Source: Streptacidiphilus sp. PB12-B1b (GTDB lineage Bacteria > Actinomycetota > Actinomycetes > Streptomycetales > Streptomycetaceae). From it: a stretch of DNA of 64,000 nucleotides. The notes beneath the pieces are model-generated. The model worked only from the letters and a program-made list of their open reading frames with translations, did not search any database and was not told where the DNA came from. Of the stretch, positions 63,216 through 64,000 are shown in pieces. The translations under genes and the position numbers were made by a program. The DNA is taken from NCBI RefSeq assembly GCF_014084125.1, contig NZ_CP048405.1, positions 744,001-808,000 on the forward strand. Direction: 5' to 3'. Positions within the stretch are counted from its first letter, which is position 1; every line of letters starts with the position of its first letter.

Positions 63216-64000
63216 CCGCCGCCCAGAGCGCCGTCCACAGCCTGTGGACGCTCGCCGACCCTTCCAGCAACGCCACCATCCCCACCCCCCACATCGAGTA
63301 CGCCCAGCTCTCCCCGATGCTGGTGGTCTTCGGCGCGGCCGCGCTGGGCATCCTGGCCGAGGCGTTCGTGCCCCGGCGGGCCCGCTACTGGACCCAGATC
63401 ACCATCGCCCTGGCCGGGCTGGCCGCCGCCTTCGCCGCCATCGTCGCCCTGGCCGCCGACGGCTACGCCGGCCCCAAGGCGCACCTGGCGGCCATGGGCG
63501 CGGTCGCGGTCGACGGGCCCGCGCTGTTCCTGCAGGGCACCATCGTGCTGATCTCCGTGGTCGCCGTCCTCGGCTTCGCCGAGCGTCGGCTGGAGAGCCC
63601 GCGCACCCCCGGCCGCGGCTTCTGGCGGCCCGGCTGGACCGGCGCGCCGGTCGACGCCTTCGCCCCGCAGGCCGCCGCGGTGCCCGGCAGCGACGCCGAG
63701 AAGTCCGCGGTGCGCTCCGGCTTCGCCACCACCGAGGTCTTCCCGCTGACCATGTTCGCCGTGGTCGGGATGCTGCTCTTCCCCGCCGCGGGCGACCTGC
63801 TGACCATGTTCGTGGCGCTGGAGGTCTTCTCGCTGCCGCTCTACCTGCTGTGCGCGCTGGCCCGCCGTCGGCGGCTGCTCTCGCAGGAGGCCGCGGTCAA
63901 GTACTTCCTGCTCGGCGCGTTCTCCTCGGCCTTCTTCCTGTTCGGCCTGGCGCTGGTCTACGGCTACGCCGGTACCGTCTCGCTCAGCGGGATCGCCGCC
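63212..64000 (+). CDS. nuoN: NADH-quinone oxidoreductase subunit N, 5' part
   Basis: The frame opens at GTG 63212, overlapping the nuoM stop (GTGA), and is still open at the window end: 263 residues are seen. The antiporter-like fold is clear: SPMLVVFGAAALGILAEAFVP, then MFVALEVFSLPLYLLCAL with the conserved Glu and VKYFLLGAFSSAFFLFG. It contains a soluble insertion of about 60 residues (ERRLESPRTPGRGF to EKSAVRSGFATTE), as other actinobacterial NuoN proteins do. Confidence 0.95.
   Translation, partial: MTAAQSAVHSLWTLADPSSNATIPTPHIEYAQLSPMLVVFGAAALGILAEAFVPRRARYWTQITIALAGLAAAFAAIVALAADGYAGPKAHLAAMGAVAVDGPALFLQGTIVLISVVAVLGFAERRLESPRTPGRGFWRPGWTGAPVDAFAPQAAAVPGSDAEKSAVRSGFATTEVFPLTMFAVVGMLLFPAAGDLLTMFVALEVFSLPLYLLCALARRRRLLSQEAAVKYFLLGAFSSAFFLFGLALVYGYAGTVSLSGIAA

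Overview
The window is chromosomal DNA of a high-GC actinomycete, almost certainly a Streptomyces-like member of the Streptomycetaceae. The evidence is the extreme third-position GC bias, the many GTG/TTG starts, the GTGA/ATGA translational coupling, and families typical of this group: SCO4402-family protein, UPF0309 SIS protein, DmdR1-type iron regulator, bifunctional DNA primase/polymerase, futalosine-pathway menaquinone genes, and DUF397/DUF5753 regulators. No rRNA, tRNA, CRISPR array, insertion sequence or phage gene was recognised.

Region 1 (1-9.3 kb) is accessory. It opens with the 3' half of a HExxH peptide-modification protein, then an AAC(3)-like acetyltransferase, a TIR-like FxsC with a TTA codon, and a 1320-residue FxsT-type protein (ParA/MinD-like ATPase, TIR, NB-ARC, tetratricopeptide repeats). 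This is the FxSxx-COOH RiPP neighbourhood; the precursor and the radical SAM part lie upstream of the window. It is followed on the minus strand by an alpha/beta hydrolase and a DUF4231 (SLATT-like) membrane protein. The DUF4231 gene has a leader holding a promoter, a 12-codon ORF with a 15-nt perfect match to the 16S rRNA 3' end, and a terminator hairpin.

Region 2 (9.3-25.7 kb) is mostly core chromosome: a PAS-PAS-GAF protein, SIS protein, dmdR1, a primase/polymerase-like protein, a helix-turn-helix regulator, purU, an ECF sigma factor with its zinc-finger anti-sigma factor, a STAS protein, a two-domain wall-polymer transferase and a membrane-anchored esterase. The acyl-CoA ligase gene at 24.0-25.7 kb belongs with region 3.

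Region 3 (24.0-37.6 kb) is a catabolic cluster: acyl-CoA ligase, isochorismatase-like protein, amidohydrolase, three acyl-CoA dehydrogenases, cyclase, SDR, aldehyde and alcohol dehydrogenases. An RsbW-like ATPase and an 810-bp gene-free stretch interrupt it. Five perfect or one-mismatch copies of a TGACG-N3-CGTCA palindrome sit at the cluster's promoters, so it looks like one regulon, and its repressor is not in the window. Two of its genes each carry a single-base deletion in a homopolymer.

Region 4 (37.5-42.6 kb) holds a low-GC XRE regulator fused to a DUF397 domain, divergent from three tiny overlapping genes, then a small secreted protein, a PucR-type regulator and a cold-shock protein.

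Region 5 (42.8-64 kb) links quinone synthesis to quinone use: mqnA, mqnC, an amidohydrolase-like fragment, menG, a SLOG-like protein and a MenJ-like reductase lead into the nuoA-N operon for complex I. The nuo leader carries a Rex-type operator, a -10 element and a long direct repeat. nuoN is cut by the window end.
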